Source of the DNA: Wukongibacter sp050859025
GTDB taxonomy: Bacteria > Bacillota > Clostridia > Peptostreptococcales > Caminicellaceae
Direction of reading: 5' to 3'
Length of the DNA: 64,000 nt
NCBI RefSeq assembly: GCF_050859025.1
Contig: NZ_CP138200.1
Span: forward strand, 1,364,001-1,428,000
The notes under the pieces: model-generated
Database searches by the model: none
What the model was told of the DNA's origin: nothing
The model's input: only the letters and a program-made list of their open reading frames with translations
Shown here: piece after piece, positions 1 through 8,432 of the stretch
Layout: every line of letters begins with the position of its first letter
How positions within the stretch are numbered: the stretch's first letter is position 1
Made by a program: the position numbers and the translations under genes

Positions 1-135
1 AAGTTCCATCCAAGATGTCCATATGCAACTGACGTATGTTCTAAGCAAGAACCAAAGGGAACGGAGATAGAAACAGGACATAAGGTTAAATGTTTAATAT
101 ATGAGGGACTTGTAGATGCGGAGGTGAAAAGATAA
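1..135 (+). CDS. Peptide ABC transporter ATP-binding protein, C-terminal end (DppD/OppD-like), partial
   Basis: Only the last 44 codons are in the window, open from base 1 to a TAA at 133-135. The translated end contains HPRCPYATDVC, the cysteine-containing tail (oligo_HPY region) found at the C-terminus of DppD/OppD and DppF/OppF ATPases. The stop overlaps the ATG of the next ATPase gene (TAATG), so the two are translationally coupled, as expected for the paired ATPases of a di/oligopeptide importer. The rest of the transporter (permeases, binding protein) must lie upstream. Family is confident; substrate cannot be told. Confidence 0.85.
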   Translation, partial: KFHPRCPYATDVCSKQEPKGTEIETGHKVKCLIYEGLVDAEVKR

Positions 136-1091
136 TGGGTGATAAAATATTAGAAGTAAAGAATCTGAAGAAGTACTTTAAAACTCCAAAGGGAATGCTT
201 CATGCAGTAGATGGACTTAACTTTTCCATAGATAGAGGTAAGACTCTTGGAGTTGTTGGTGAGTCTGGATGTGGAAAGTCAACTACTGGTAGAGTTGTTC
301 TTAGACTATTAGAGGCTACTGACGGAGACATTATCTTTGAAGGTAAAAATATTAGAATGTTTGATAAAAAACAACTAAGAGAACTCCGTAGAGAAATGCA
401 AATAATTTTTCAGGACCCTTTTGCATCATTAAACCCAAGGATGACTGTTAGTGAAATAATCGGAGAACCATTGATAATACATGGACTTACTAAGAATAAA
501 AAAGAGCTTGATAAGAGAATATCGGAGCTTATGGATACTGTTGGACTTGCAGATAGACTTGTAAATGCATATCCCCATGAACTTGATGGTGGTAGAAGAC
601 AGAGAATAGGTATAGCTAGAACTCTTTCATTAAATCCAAAGTTTATTGTATGTGATGAGCCAGTATCTGCCCTTGATGTTTCTATTCAGGCACAGGTATT
701 AAATCTAATGCAGGATTTACAACAGGAGTTAGGTCTTACCTATATGTTTATAACCCATGACCTATCAGTAGTTAAGCACTTTTCTGATGATATAGCTGTT
801 ATGTACCTTGGTCAATTGGTTGAAAAGGCACCTGCAAGGGAGTTATTCAAAAACCCTGTTCATCCATATACAAAGGCTTTACTTTCAGCTATACCAGTAC
901 CAAGCTTAAAGAATAAAAAGGAAAGAATTATTCTTAAAGGTGAAATCACATCTCCAATAAATCCAGAGCCAGGATGTAGATTTTCTAAGAGATGTCCACA
1001 TGCAGACAATTGTCCAAAGGCAGAGCCAGTACTTAAAGATATTGGAAATGGTCACTTTGTAGCATGTAACCTTATAAATGAATTAGTATAA
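135..1091 (+). CDS. Di/oligopeptide ABC transporter ATP-binding protein (DppF/OppF-like)
   Basis: A 318-residue cytoplasmic ATPase that would energise peptide import with the preceding ATPase. Walker A GESGCGKST lies near residue 43, the Q-loop is QIIFQDPFASLNP, Walker B is FIVCDEPVSALD, and the H-loop is ITHDLS. The C-terminal RFSKRCPHADNCP is the oligo_HPY tail of this subfamily. The ABC signature reads LDGGRRQR instead of the usual LSGGQ; this is a variant I associate with a clade of anaerobe peptide ATPases rather than damage. Its ATG overlaps the upstream stop by one base and it is the last gene of its operon, followed by a terminator. Peptide rather than nickel or sugar is inferred from the family. 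Confidence 0.9.
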   Translation: MGDKILEVKNLKKYFKTPKGMLHAVDGLNFSIDRGKTLGVVGESGCGKSTTGRVVLRLLEATDGDIIFEGKNIRMFDKKQLRELRREMQIIFQDPFASLNPRMTVSEIIGEPLIIHGLTKNKKELDKRISELMDTVGLADRLVNAYPHELDGGRRQRIGIARTLSLNPKFIVCDEPVSALDVSIQAQVLNLMQDLQQELGLTYMFITHDLSVVKHFSDDIAVMYLGQLVEKAPARELFKNPVHPYTKALLSAIPVPSLKNKKERIILKGEITSPINPEPGCRFSKRCPHADNCPKAEPVLKDIGNGHFVACNLINELV

Positions 1092-1116
1092 TATATATTA
1101 GTAATAATATTAAAGA

Positions 1117-1149
1117 AAAGGATGGAGATAGCTCTATCCTTTATTTTTT
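1117..1149 (+). terminator. Rho-independent terminator after the peptide ABC operon
   Basis: The arms AGGATGGAG and CTCTATCCT (one G-T pair) are separated by a short loop and followed by TTTATTTTTT. It ends the dpp/opp-like operon. Confidence 0.8.
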
Positions 1150-1318
1150 AGGTTTTTATATTTATCTTAATGACTACTATATGGACATAATTATTTTAAG
1201 CTTTTTAGGATGGTAATTATGTAATTTGCTCTATTGATAATTCAATGTTAATGTGTTAATATTACTTAACTCAGAATATTCGATTAGTTTTGTATTTTTC
1301 CTATAAAGAGGTGAAATT

Positions 1319-3403
1319 ATGTTACACTTTAGAATGATAAAGGCTAAAGATCTAATGGACGCTAATATACATGGACTTGATAAGGATTGTACAATTGAAG
1401 ATGCAATTGAATATATGATAAAAAATAAGGTAAATAATATACCAATAGTAGATAAATCTAATAGATTAGTAGGAATATTACCTAAGAATAATATTCTAAA
1501 TTCTATCAAAAATTATAGAGACCTTTCAATAAAGATATTAGATATTTCAATGAAGAAAAGTAAAGATGTATGTTTAAGTAAAGAGCAAGATGCAAATTTG
1601 ATTTATAATAAAGATTATGAAGAATTCTTTGTTATAGATGAAGAAAGTAGATTATGTGGTTTGCTCAGTAAATCTAAGTATCTTTCTCAGCAGGTAGATT
1701 TCCTGCTTTTGAGTATTAACTCCATCATTGAATCTACTAATCATGCAATAGTAGCTATTGATAAGAATTTTAATGTTATTATTTTCAATAATGCAGCAGA
1801 GAAAATTATAGGAGTGAAAGCCCATGATGCCTTAGGGAAAAAAGTTGATGAGGTTCTACATACTTCGCAGCTGCCAAGTATAATTGAAACTGGAAAAACA
1901 GTTATTAACTCCCTTACATATATTAATGAAAAGAAAATTATTACAAACCGAGCCCCTATAATAGAAAATGGTGAAATTATGGGGGCAATAGCACTATTTT
2001 TTGATGTAACTGAAACGGACAATCTTTTAAAGGAACTTGAAGAACAAAAAAATGTTTCTCAGGTATTAAATACAATTTTGGAAACAGTCTATGATGGTAT
2101 ATTGGTTGTTAACAAAGAGGGCTATATTACAATGCTAAGTAAAACCTATGCAAAATTTTTAGGGGTAGAGGAGCAGACTGTAATTGGAAAACATGTAACT
2201 GAGGTAGTAGAAAATACTAGGATGCATATTGTAGCACAAACTGGAATTGCTGAAATTGCAGATATACAAAAGCTTAAAGGTGACTACATGATAGCTTCAA
2301 GAATACCCACAATAAAGGACGGAGAAGTAGTGGGGGCCGTTGGAAAAGTTCTTTTTAGGAACGTAGATGATCTAAATGATTTATATAAAAAGATCAATCT
2401 TATGGAGCAGGAAATTGAAGAATATAAAGGAGAATTAAAAAAGATAAATAGGGCTAAATATACTTTTGACGATATTATTGGTAGTGGTAAAAGGATTTCT
2501 GAAACTAAAGATTTGGCTGAAAAAGCCTCTCACACCGATTCTAATGTACTAATTTTAGGAGAGAGCGGTACAGGTAAGGAGCTTATAGCCCATGCAATTC
2601 ATAATGACAGTGGGAGAAGCTTTGGACCCTTTATAAGAGTTAATTGTGCAGCGATACCCTCTGAGTTATTAGAATCTGAATTATTTGGATATGAAGAGGG
2701 TGCCTTTACTGGTGCTAGAAAGGATGGAAAGATAGGTAAGTTTGAGTTGGCCGATGGAGGAACTATATTCCTTGATGAGATAGGGGATATGCCCCTGTCT
2801 ATGCAGTCAAAACTATTAAGAGTTATTCAAGAAAGAGAGATTGAGAGAATTGGAGGAACAGGGAATAAAAGAATAAATGTTAGAATAATTGCTGCTACCA
2901 ATAGAAATCTTGAAGAGATGGTATCGAAGGGGGAGTATAGACAGGATCTCTATTATAGACTTAATGTTTTTACCATTAAGGTGCCATCTCTTACGGAAAG
3001 GCCAGAGGATATACCTGTGTTGAGTAAATATTTTCTCTATGATCTTGATAACAAATATCATAAAAATATTAGTGGGATATCTGACAAGGCTATGAATTAT
3101 TTAGTTAAGTACACATGGCCAGGAAATGTTAGAGAGTTGCAAAATGTTATAGAAAGGGCTATTAACCTAGTAGATATGAGTAATACTATTGATATAGAGC
3201 ATTTACCTGAAAGAGTTGTCGGGGAAGAATATATTAGAAACATAAAAAGCCTAAAGGATATTTTAGGAAAGGCAGAAAAAGATGCAATCATTGAAAGTAT
3301 AAGAATAACAAATGGTAACAAAACTAAAGCTGCAAGTTTGCTAGGAATAGGTCGGACAACTTTTTATGAAAAATTAGCAAAATATGAGCTTGAGAATATG
3401 TAG
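1319..3403 (+). CDS. Sigma-54-dependent transcriptional activator with CBS and PAS sensor domains
   Basis: A 694-residue enhancer-binding protein. Order: two CBS repeats (about residues 5-120), PAS domain (about 130-235), second PAS-like domain (about 240-360), sigma-54 AAA+ domain (about 375-610) with Walker A GESGTGKE, the sigma-54 contact loop GAFTGA and Walker B IFLDEIGD, then a Fis-type helix-turn-helix ending in GNKTKAASLLGIGRTTFYEKL. No receiver domain is present, so control is probably by a ligand on the CBS or PAS modules. The ATG at 1319 follows AAAGAGGTG at good spacing. The next operon begins with a -24/-12 promoter and palindromes that suit an activator, so it most likely controls the CoA-transferase and permease genes. 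The ligand is unknown. Confidence 0.92.
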   Translation: MLHFRMIKAKDLMDANIHGLDKDCTIEDAIEYMIKNKVNNIPIVDKSNRLVGILPKNNILNSIKNYRDLSIKILDISMKKSKDVCLSKEQDANLIYNKDYEEFFVIDEESRLCGLLSKSKYLSQQVDFLLLSINSIIESTNHAIVAIDKNFNVIIFNNAAEKIIGVKAHDALGKKVDEVLHTSQLPSIIETGKTVINSLTYINEKKIITNRAPIIENGEIMGAIALFFDVTETDNLLKELEEQKNVSQVLNTILETVYDGILVVNKEGYITMLSKTYAKFLGVEEQTVIGKHVTEVVENTRMHIVAQTGIAEIADIQKLKGDYMIASRIPTIKDGEVVGAVGKVLFRNVDDLNDLYKKINLMEQEIEEYKGELKKINRAKYTFDDIIGSGKRISETKDLAEKASHTDSNVLILGESGTGKELIAHAIHNDSGRSFGPFIRVNCAAIPSELLESELFGYEEGAFTGARKDGKIGKFELADGGTIFLDEIGDMPLSMQSKLLRVIQEREIERIGGTGNKRINVRIIAATNRNLEEMVSKGEYRQDLYYRLNVFTIKVPSLTERPEDIPVLSKYFLYDLDNKYHKNISGISDKAMNYLVKYTWPGNVRELQNVIERAINLVDMSNTIDIEHLPERVVGEEYIRNIKSLKDILGKAEKDAIIESIRITNGNKTKAASLLGIGRTTFYEKLAKYELENM

Positions 3404-3510
3404 ATATGGACAAGTCATGAGAAAAGTGTTCGAAAAATAGAACAACTATATAATAATTGCGAAAAAATAGTTCGAAATTCCGTACAACTCCGAAATGTAT
3501 TAAAAAATAA

Positions 3511-3528
3511 TGTACGGAAAATCGTACA
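3511..3528 (+). promoter_or_regulatory. Candidate enhancer palindrome for the sigma-54 activator
   Basis: TGTACG, six bases, CGTACA: a perfect inverted repeat about 105-120 bp upstream of the -24/-12 promoter, the usual distance for an upstream activating site. Related half-sites (CCGTACA, GTTCGAA) lie between 3429 and 3495. Function is inferred from position and symmetry. Confidence 0.5.
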
Positions 3529-3530
3529 TG

Positions 3531-3579
3531 AAAATCTAGAAAAGGAAGTAAATTCTTTTTCTAGATTTTTCTATTTTTT
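3531..3579 (+). terminator. Terminator after the sigma-54 activator gene
   Basis: A long hairpin with arms AAAATCTAGAAAA and TTTTTCTAGATTTTT followed by CTATTTTTT. It separates the regulator from the operon it probably controls. Confidence 0.75.
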
Positions 3580-3632
3580 GGTCAAACCTTCTTATTTACT
3601 GGAAAAAGTAATTTATTCATAGAAATTTAAAC

Positions 3633-3648
3633 TGGCATATAACTTGCT
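3633..3648 (+). promoter_or_regulatory. Sigma-54 (-24/-12) promoter of the CoA-transferase operon
   Basis: TGGCATATAACTTGCT matches the consensus TGGCAC-N5-TTGC closely, with the invariant GG and GC dinucleotides spaced correctly. It lies 46 bp before the GTG start of the CoA-transferase gene and just after a sigma-54 activator gene. Confidence 0.8.
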
Positions 3649-3693
3649 TACTATATTGTAAGTACAATTCATTTGATGATGGGAGGAATAAAT

Positions 3694-5244
3694 GTGAATT
3701 CCAAATTAATGTCAGCCGCCAAGGCCATTTCTATGATTAAGGATGGTGATATGGTTGCTACAGGTGGATTTGTTGGGAACTGCCATCCAGAAGAATTAAC
3801 GATAGCATTGGAAAAACGTTTTCTGGAGGAGGGTAAGCCAAGAAATCTCGGACTTGTTTATGCCGCTGGTCAGGGGGATGGTAAAGACAGAGGTCTAAAT
3901 CATCTAGGTCATGAGGGGCTAGTATCAAAGGTTATTGGTGGACATTGGGGTTTGGCTCCAAAGGTTCAAAAACTAGCATTGGAGAACAAAATAGAGGCAT
4001 ATAACTTGCCACAGGGAGTAATAGCACATCTATTTAGAGATATTGCAGCAGGAAAGCCAGGTACAATTACACACGTAGGATTAAAGACCTTTGTAGATCC
4101 TAGAATCGAAGGTGGAAAACTAAATGACGTTACCAATAAGGATATAGTTAAGCTAATAGAATTAGATGGAAAGGAATATTTGTTTTATAAGTCATTTCCG
4201 ATAGATGTGGCTTTAATAAGGGCCACCTATGCCGATGAAATCGGAAACGCTACAATGGATAAAGAGGCAGTGACTCTGGAAATAACGTCTATGGCCCAAG
4301 CAGTAAAGAACTCGGGAGGTATTGTAATACTACAGGTTGAGAATGTTGTCCAAAGAGGAAGCTTAGACCCTAAGTTAGTGAAGATACCGGGAATTTATGT
4401 CGATGCAATTGTGGTAGCAGCTCCTCAAAATCATATGCAGACCTTCAAGGAACAATATAATCCAGCCTATACGGGAGCTATAAAAGTACCAGTAGGTTCA
4501 GTTGATAAACTTAATCTAGATACCAGAAAGATAATAGCTAGAAGAGGTGCAATGGAGCTAGTGCCTAATGCCATAACAAACATAGGGATTGGAATGCCAG
4601 AAGGGATAGCAATAGTTGCCAGTGAAGAGGGTATTGGTGATGAAATGGATTTAACCATAGAATCAGGTCCTATCGGAGGAGTACCAGCAGGCGGATTGAG
4701 TTTTGGTGCGGCAACTAACCCAGAAGCAATAATAGATCAAGGCTATCAATTTGATTTTTATGACGGTGGTGGACTTGATGTTGCATTCTTAGGATTAGCT
4801 CAATGCGATAAATATGGAAATATTAATGTTAGTAAATTTGGACCTAAGATAGCAGGTTGTGGAGGATTTATAAATATTACTCAGAACGCTAAGGCAGTTG
4901 TATATTGTGGAACATTTACAGCAGGAGGGTTAAAAATTGACATAGATGATGGTCAGCTCGTTATTAAAAATGAAGGTAAGATTAAGAAATTTATAAATGA
5001 AGTAGAGCAGATAACCTTTAGTGGTGAGTATGCAGCAGAAAAGAGACAAAAAGTATTGTATATTACTGAAAGAGCAGTTTTTAAGCTTACTAAAGAAGGC
5101 TTAAAATTAATAGAAATAGCACCAGGTGTAGACCTAGAGAAGGATATACTTGACCTTATGGAATTCAGACCAATTATTGCAGATGATTTAAAAACAATGG
5201 ATTCAAGGATATTTAAGGATGAACCTATGAATCTAACACTATAA
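3694..5244 (+). CDS. Acyl-CoA:acetate/3-ketoacid CoA-transferase, fused alpha-beta type
   Basis: About 516 residues, the size of the single-chain family I CoA-transferases (propionate CoA-transferase, YdiF). The N-terminal half carries the glycine-rich CoA-binding pattern (VATGGFVGN); the C-terminal half has SEEGIGDE, the region of the catalytic glutamate, followed by ESGPIGGVPAGG. It would move CoA between an acyl-CoA donor and a free carboxylate. The GTG at 3694 is preferred because GGGAGG at 3681-3686 sits seven bases before it; ATG codons further upstream overlap that ribosome-binding site. It is first in a sigma-54 operon with a GntP-type permease, which suggests uptake followed by CoA activation of a short organic acid. 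The exact substrate cannot be read from the sequence. Confidence 0.9.
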   Translation: MNSKLMSAAKAISMIKDGDMVATGGFVGNCHPEELTIALEKRFLEEGKPRNLGLVYAAGQGDGKDRGLNHLGHEGLVSKVIGGHWGLAPKVQKLALENKIEAYNLPQGVIAHLFRDIAAGKPGTITHVGLKTFVDPRIEGGKLNDVTNKDIVKLIELDGKEYLFYKSFPIDVALIRATYADEIGNATMDKEAVTLEITSMAQAVKNSGGIVILQVENVVQRGSLDPKLVKIPGIYVDAIVVAAPQNHMQTFKEQYNPAYTGAIKVPVGSVDKLNLDTRKIIARRGAMELVPNAITNIGIGMPEGIAIVASEEGIGDEMDLTIESGPIGGVPAGGLSFGAATNPEAIIDQGYQFDFYDGGGLDVAFLGLAQCDKYGNINVSKFGPKIAGCGGFINITQNAKAVVYCGTFTAGGLKIDIDDGQLVIKNEGKIKKFINEVEQITFSGEYAAEKRQKVLYITERAVFKLTKEGLKLIEIAPGVDLEKDILDLMEFRPIIADDLKTMDSRIFKDEPMNLTL

Positions 5245-5320
5245 AGGGGGATGATATAAAGAAATATACTTCTTCGTTATTATTATTAGATCATAACAAT
5301 ACTTTAAAGGAGGAATTTTG

Positions 5321-6676
5321 ATGTTAGGAGTTATTGCTATTATTTTAACCTTGGGTGCACTGATGTATTTTGCTTACAGGGGTGTAACAGTGCTTGTACT
5401 GGCTCCACTATTAGCTATGGCTGTAGTACTGGTTTCTGGCGAATTCCCACCACTTCATGCATTATCAAACATATTTATGCCAGCAGCAGTTAGTTATATA
5501 GGTAAGTATTTTCCAGTATTCTTAGCAGGGGCAATATTTGGTAAGCTAATGGGTGTAACTGGAGCTGCGACATCAATTGCTAACCTTGTAGCTGACAAGT
5601 TTGGTGAGAAAAGAGCTATTACAGCTGTGGTTATTGCCACATCATTATTAACCTATGGTGGGGTTTCATTATTCGTTGTTGTATTTGCAATGTATCCAAT
5701 CGGAGTAACATTACTAAGAAGAGCCAATGTTCCAAAGAGATTATTGCCAGGGGCTATTGCTCTTGGAGCATTTACGTTTACTATGACAGCACTACCAGGT
5801 TCTCCACAGTATATTAATACTATGCCAACGGTTTACTTTGGAACGGATATCTATGCGGCACCGGTTTTAGGTATTATCGCGGCATCGATTATGTTATTTG
5901 GCGGAATTTATTATCTAAATCGTAGGGCGGACAAACTGATGGCAGGTGGTGAAGGCTATGGAGATCATCCGAATGAAAACCTGCATGAACTAGATGACAA
6001 CATTCCTAGATTTGGTCTTGCCATAACACCAATAATAATTGTATTTATTGCAAATTTTATACTTACAAACTGGTACTTTAAGATGCCTTCAGTTATAGAA
6101 AAATATGAGGCTGTGGGTTCTGGAGTGAATGGTACTTGGCCAGTAGTTATTGGACTTGCAATTGCAGTAGTTTTTATTATAATAACTATGAGGAAGTTCA
6201 TTCCTGAAACAAATAAAACTGTGTTCGAAGGAGCAGTTGGAGCCCTTCTACCAATATTCAATACTGCATCGGAGGTTGGTTACGGTGGAGTAATCAAATC
6301 ATTGGCGGCCTTTGCAACGGTAAAAATGGGTATAGTATCTATGGCAATTCCATCAGTATTTAAGGTTGGGATTTCGACAACACTACTTGCAGGTATAGTT
6401 GGCTCATCTTCTGGTGGTACAGCAATAGCATTGGAGGTATTATCCAAGGAATTTTTAGCAATGGGAATAGCCCCAGAAGCACTTCATAGAATTATGATTG
6501 TTGCAGCAGGTGGTCTGGATTCACTACCACACTGTGGAGCAATAATTACTTTATTGGCAGTTACTCAGCTTACTCACAAGGAAAGTTATAAAGACATTGC
6601 TTTCAATACTATAGTGCTACCGTTAATAGCTTCATTTACAATTTCAGTTTTCTATTTAGTAACTGGTATTTACTAA
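5321..6676 (+). CDS. GntP-family organic acid permease
   Basis: About 451 residues, almost entirely hydrophobic, with 11-13 predicted membrane segments. It resembles the GntP/gluconate and hydroxybutyrate/D-lactate permease family: early FPVFLAGAIFGKLMG, a central hydrophilic stretch near residues 200-220, and SSSGGTAIALEVLS and GGLDSLPHCGAII in the second half. The ATG at 5321 is seven bases after AAAGGAGG. It is co-transcribed with the CoA-transferase, so the likely cargo is a short-chain hydroxy or keto acid rather than gluconate; no sugar-acid kinase is nearby. Followed by a 295-bp intergenic region with a candidate RNA. Confidence 0.85.
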   Translation: MLGVIAIILTLGALMYFAYRGVTVLVLAPLLAMAVVLVSGEFPPLHALSNIFMPAAVSYIGKYFPVFLAGAIFGKLMGVTGAATSIANLVADKFGEKRAITAVVIATSLLTYGGVSLFVVVFAMYPIGVTLLRRANVPKRLLPGAIALGAFTFTMTALPGSPQYINTMPTVYFGTDIYAAPVLGIIAASIMLFGGIYYLNRRADKLMAGGEGYGDHPNENLHELDDNIPRFGLAITPIIIVFIANFILTNWYFKMPSVIEKYEAVGSGVNGTWPVVIGLAIAVVFIIITMRKFIPETNKTVFEGAVGALLPIFNTASEVGYGGVIKSLAAFATVKMGIVSMAIPSVFKVGISTTLLAGIVGSSSGGTAIALEVLSKEFLAMGIAPEALHRIMIVAAGGLDSLPHCGAIITLLAVTQLTHKESYKDIAFNTIVLPLIASFTISVFYLVTGIY

Positions 6677-6732
6677 AATACTAATATACAAATGCAATTA
6701 TTACTTTCTAACTACAACTAATAATTTATAGA

Positions 6733-6887
6733 GTAAGGCCCAAATTGAGATTGAAGGGTAAGGTAGCAATTGTTATAGGGGCCGACTTGGAAGTGACCGG
6801 AGGGATAGTTTTATAAGTTGTATAAAGGCTTGGGTTTATAAGCCTATTGTTGAAATCCAGTAAAGGTGCCTATTTGGCACCTTTTAT
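6733..6887 (+). ncRNA. Candidate structured RNA or long 3' UTR ending in a terminator
   Basis: No ORF with a ribosome-binding site is present. Unlike its AT-rich flanks, this stretch is locally rich in G and C and has pairing potential: GGCCC near 6736 with GGGGCC near 6778, the hairpin AGGCTT/AAGCCT near 6825-6845, and a final strong terminator (AAAGGTGCC/GGCACCTTTT at 6862-6885). I do not recognise an RNA family in it. It could be a small RNA, a structured 3' UTR of the permease transcript, or only a terminator with chance structure. Confidence 0.4.
6862..6887 (+). terminator. Terminator downstream of the permease operon
   Basis: Perfect nine-base arms AAAGGTGCC and GGCACCTTT around TATTT, followed by a short T run. 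Confidence 0.8.
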
Positions 6888-6971
6888 CTATGATAAAGAG
6901 ACTATTATAGGATAACCATTGATAATTTCTAATAAATATGTTAATATATTTAGTGTTAAATTAAATACTAT

Positions 6972-7048
6972 GCGCCCTTAGCTCAGTTGGATAGAGTGCT
7001 AGACTTCGAATCTAGGCGTCGGGGGTTCGAGTCCCTCAGGGCGTGCCA
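6972..7048 (+). tRNA. tRNA-Arg (anticodon TCG)
   Basis: A cloverleaf is directly visible: acceptor arms GCGCCCT and AGGGCGT, D arm GCTC/GAGT, anticodon stem CTAGA/TCTAG with loop CTTCGAA (anticodon TCG, reads CGA), T loop GTTCGAG, and an encoded CCA end. The first acceptor pair is a G-T wobble. It stands alone, followed by its own terminator. Confidence 0.95.
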
Positions 7049-7054
7049 AACAAA

Positions 7055-7079
7055 AAAACCTTGATTTTTCAAGGTTTTT
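7055..7079 (+). terminator. Terminator of the tRNA-Arg gene
   Basis: AAAACCTTGA and TCAAGGTTTT form a ten-base stem around TTTT, with further T residues after it. Confidence 0.8.
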
Positions 7080-7153
7080 AATTTTTTGATTTATCTATAG
7101 ATTTAAATTTTTGTAGGTCTAAAGGTAACGGTTTTTGATTTCTAAAGGTTATA

Positions 7154-7198
7154 ATATAGAGATTCCAGTCAAAACTTTAATTTATACACATCAAAAAT
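7154..7198 (+). repeat. Family-3 palindromic repeat, single arm
   Basis: The arm begins ATATAGAGATTCCAGTC and ends in TTATACACATCAAAAAT. It is nearly identical to the left arm of the complete palindrome at 14319-14428 and related to copies at 19331 and 56729. The matching right arm is missing here. It abuts the 3' end of the leftward gene at 7202. Confidence 0.75.
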
Positions 7199-7201
7199 AT
7201 T

Positions 7202-7663
7202 TTATCCTAAATAGGCATATTTAGCTCTTAATCTATAATGAAAATAGAATATTGAAAATAAAATCCAATCAGCAAAGTAAGAACAGTATAATGACCACCA
7301 TAAATCATGACTCATTGATTCTGACCATAATGCTATTGTTTCAATCAAAATGGAGGGTAGAGTCCATAAAAAAATATGAAGCGATATAGGAATAAATGTT
7401 TTTCTTTTAGGTAATGTTTGCAAAAATAAATATGTAATTACAAAATAAACTCCAAAATCGTCTAAATATAGCCTTATGCATTTTTCAAAGTCTGAATTTC
7501 CAGGATATGACCACAAGGGATAATAGTGAATTAGTACATCTGTTACAAAACCTAATATTATCGCTAGATAGCATGTAGGAGAAAAAATGAAAAATTTCTT
7601 TTTATCGGCAAAAATTACAAAAGACAACCAAGACATTACAAATAGTATTATGGAAAATTTCAT
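7202..7663 (-). CDS. CBO0543-like small integral membrane protein
   Basis: About 153 residues with four or five predicted membrane helices and conserved aromatic and charged positions between them (LIHYYPLWSYPG, YLDDFGVYF, ESMSHDLWWSLYCSYFADW). This pattern matches the uncharacterised CBO0543 family of clostridial and bacillar membrane proteins. No enzymatic motif is visible. I prefer the ATG at 7663, preceded on the minus strand by AGAAGGG; a TTG three codons upstream is possible. It is a single leftward gene between the tRNA and another small membrane protein. Function unknown. Confidence 0.7.
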   Translation of the reverse strand: MKFSIILFVMSWLSFVIFADKKKFFIFSPTCYLAIILGFVTDVLIHYYPLWSYPGNSDFEKCIRLYLDDFGVYFVITYLFLQTLPKRKTFIPISLHIFLWTLPSILIETIALWSESMSHDLWWSLYCSYFADWILFSIFYFHYRLRAKYAYLG

Positions 7664-7765
7664 ACTTATCAAACCCTTCTTAGAGAATAAAAAATATCAA
7701 CTATAGTATTTACAAAGTTCAGAGAATTAATATACTTATTATGTAATTTTTTACAAAATTTATTA

Positions 7766-7795
7766 AAATCCATTTTCTGTAAAGAAAATGGATTT
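7766..7795 (-). terminator. Terminator of the leftward OadB-motif gene
   Basis: Twelve-base arms AAATCCATTTTC and GAAAATGGATTT; on the minus strand the stem is followed by a T-rich run. It lies 38 bp beyond the stop of the gene at 7833-8120. Confidence 0.65.
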
Positions 7796-7832
7796 ATAGG
7801 AAAGGTGTTTGACAGCAGTATTTTATTAAATA

Positions 7833-8120
7833 TTAATATCTATTAAGCAAGTGCTTTTTTAAAGGAATATATGATACTAATCCAATAAGAAAAAGAATAC
7901 AAAAGTATGTAATGAATGATGATGTACTTGAAGCTAGATATATGGCTGTAGGACCATCAGCTCCACCTATTATACCTATACTTTGGGGGTGATTCTTTAA
8001 GGTTGATAGGAAAAGTGAGAGAACAAAAATATATTTAAATAGCCACAGAAAGAAAATAGTAAGACCTAAGCAGAAATAAAAATGTTTTTTGAAATTCCAA
8101 TTCTTAAAAAAACTTTTCAT
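7833..8120 (-). CDS. Small two-helix membrane protein with a Na+-decarboxylase beta-subunit motif
   Basis: A 95-residue protein with two hydrophobic helices (about 15-38 and 67-85). Between them is SIGIIGGADGPTAIYL, which matches the signature of the beta subunits of sodium-pumping oxaloacetate/glutaconyl-CoA decarboxylases (OadB/GcdB), proteins of about 375 residues. No other part of such a protein is nearby. The ATG at 8120 has a good ribosome-binding site on the minus strand (AGGGGAG, six bases), so it looks like a real small gene rather than debris. I recall short stand-alone proteins with this motif in other Clostridia; their role is unknown. A remnant of OadB is the alternative. Confidence 0.65.
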   Translation of the reverse strand: MKSFFKNWNFKKHFYFCLGLTIFFLWLFKYIFVLSLFLSTLKNHPQSIGIIGGADGPTAIYLASSTSSFITYFCILFLIGLVSYIPLKKHLLNRY

Positions 8121-8432
8121 ATAAATCTCCCCTAATTTATGGAATTATTTAGATTAAATTATATCATAAAATATAAAATCTTTTAACCTTTATACAATAA
8201 AGAATGAATGTACATAAAAGAATAAAAATAGGATATCTGAGAAATAAAAGCAAAGAAATTTAAAATGAACGGTCAGGATATTAAATGAAAACAAATCTCA
8301 AGGAGATTAAATAAATTTTTAAGAAGGAAAAACGCGAAAAATGTCGAAATTTATCATTTAATACAACTGTTTTTTGGGTATTAATAAAAAATAGCAGTTA
8401 TGGTACAAATTTGAAAAAGGAGGGTTTATTTA
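8121..8432. other. AT-rich divergent intergenic region, no recognised element
   Basis: A 312-bp region between the leftward small membrane gene and the rightward chemoreceptor gene. It must carry both promoters, but I see no convincing -35/-10 pair, riboswitch or operator. Confidence 0.5.

Noticed and set aside
597..620. Inactivated ABC signature in the DppF-like ATPase
   Set aside because: LDGGR replaces LSGGQ, but all other catalytic motifs are intact and I recall the same variant in homologous peptide ATPases.
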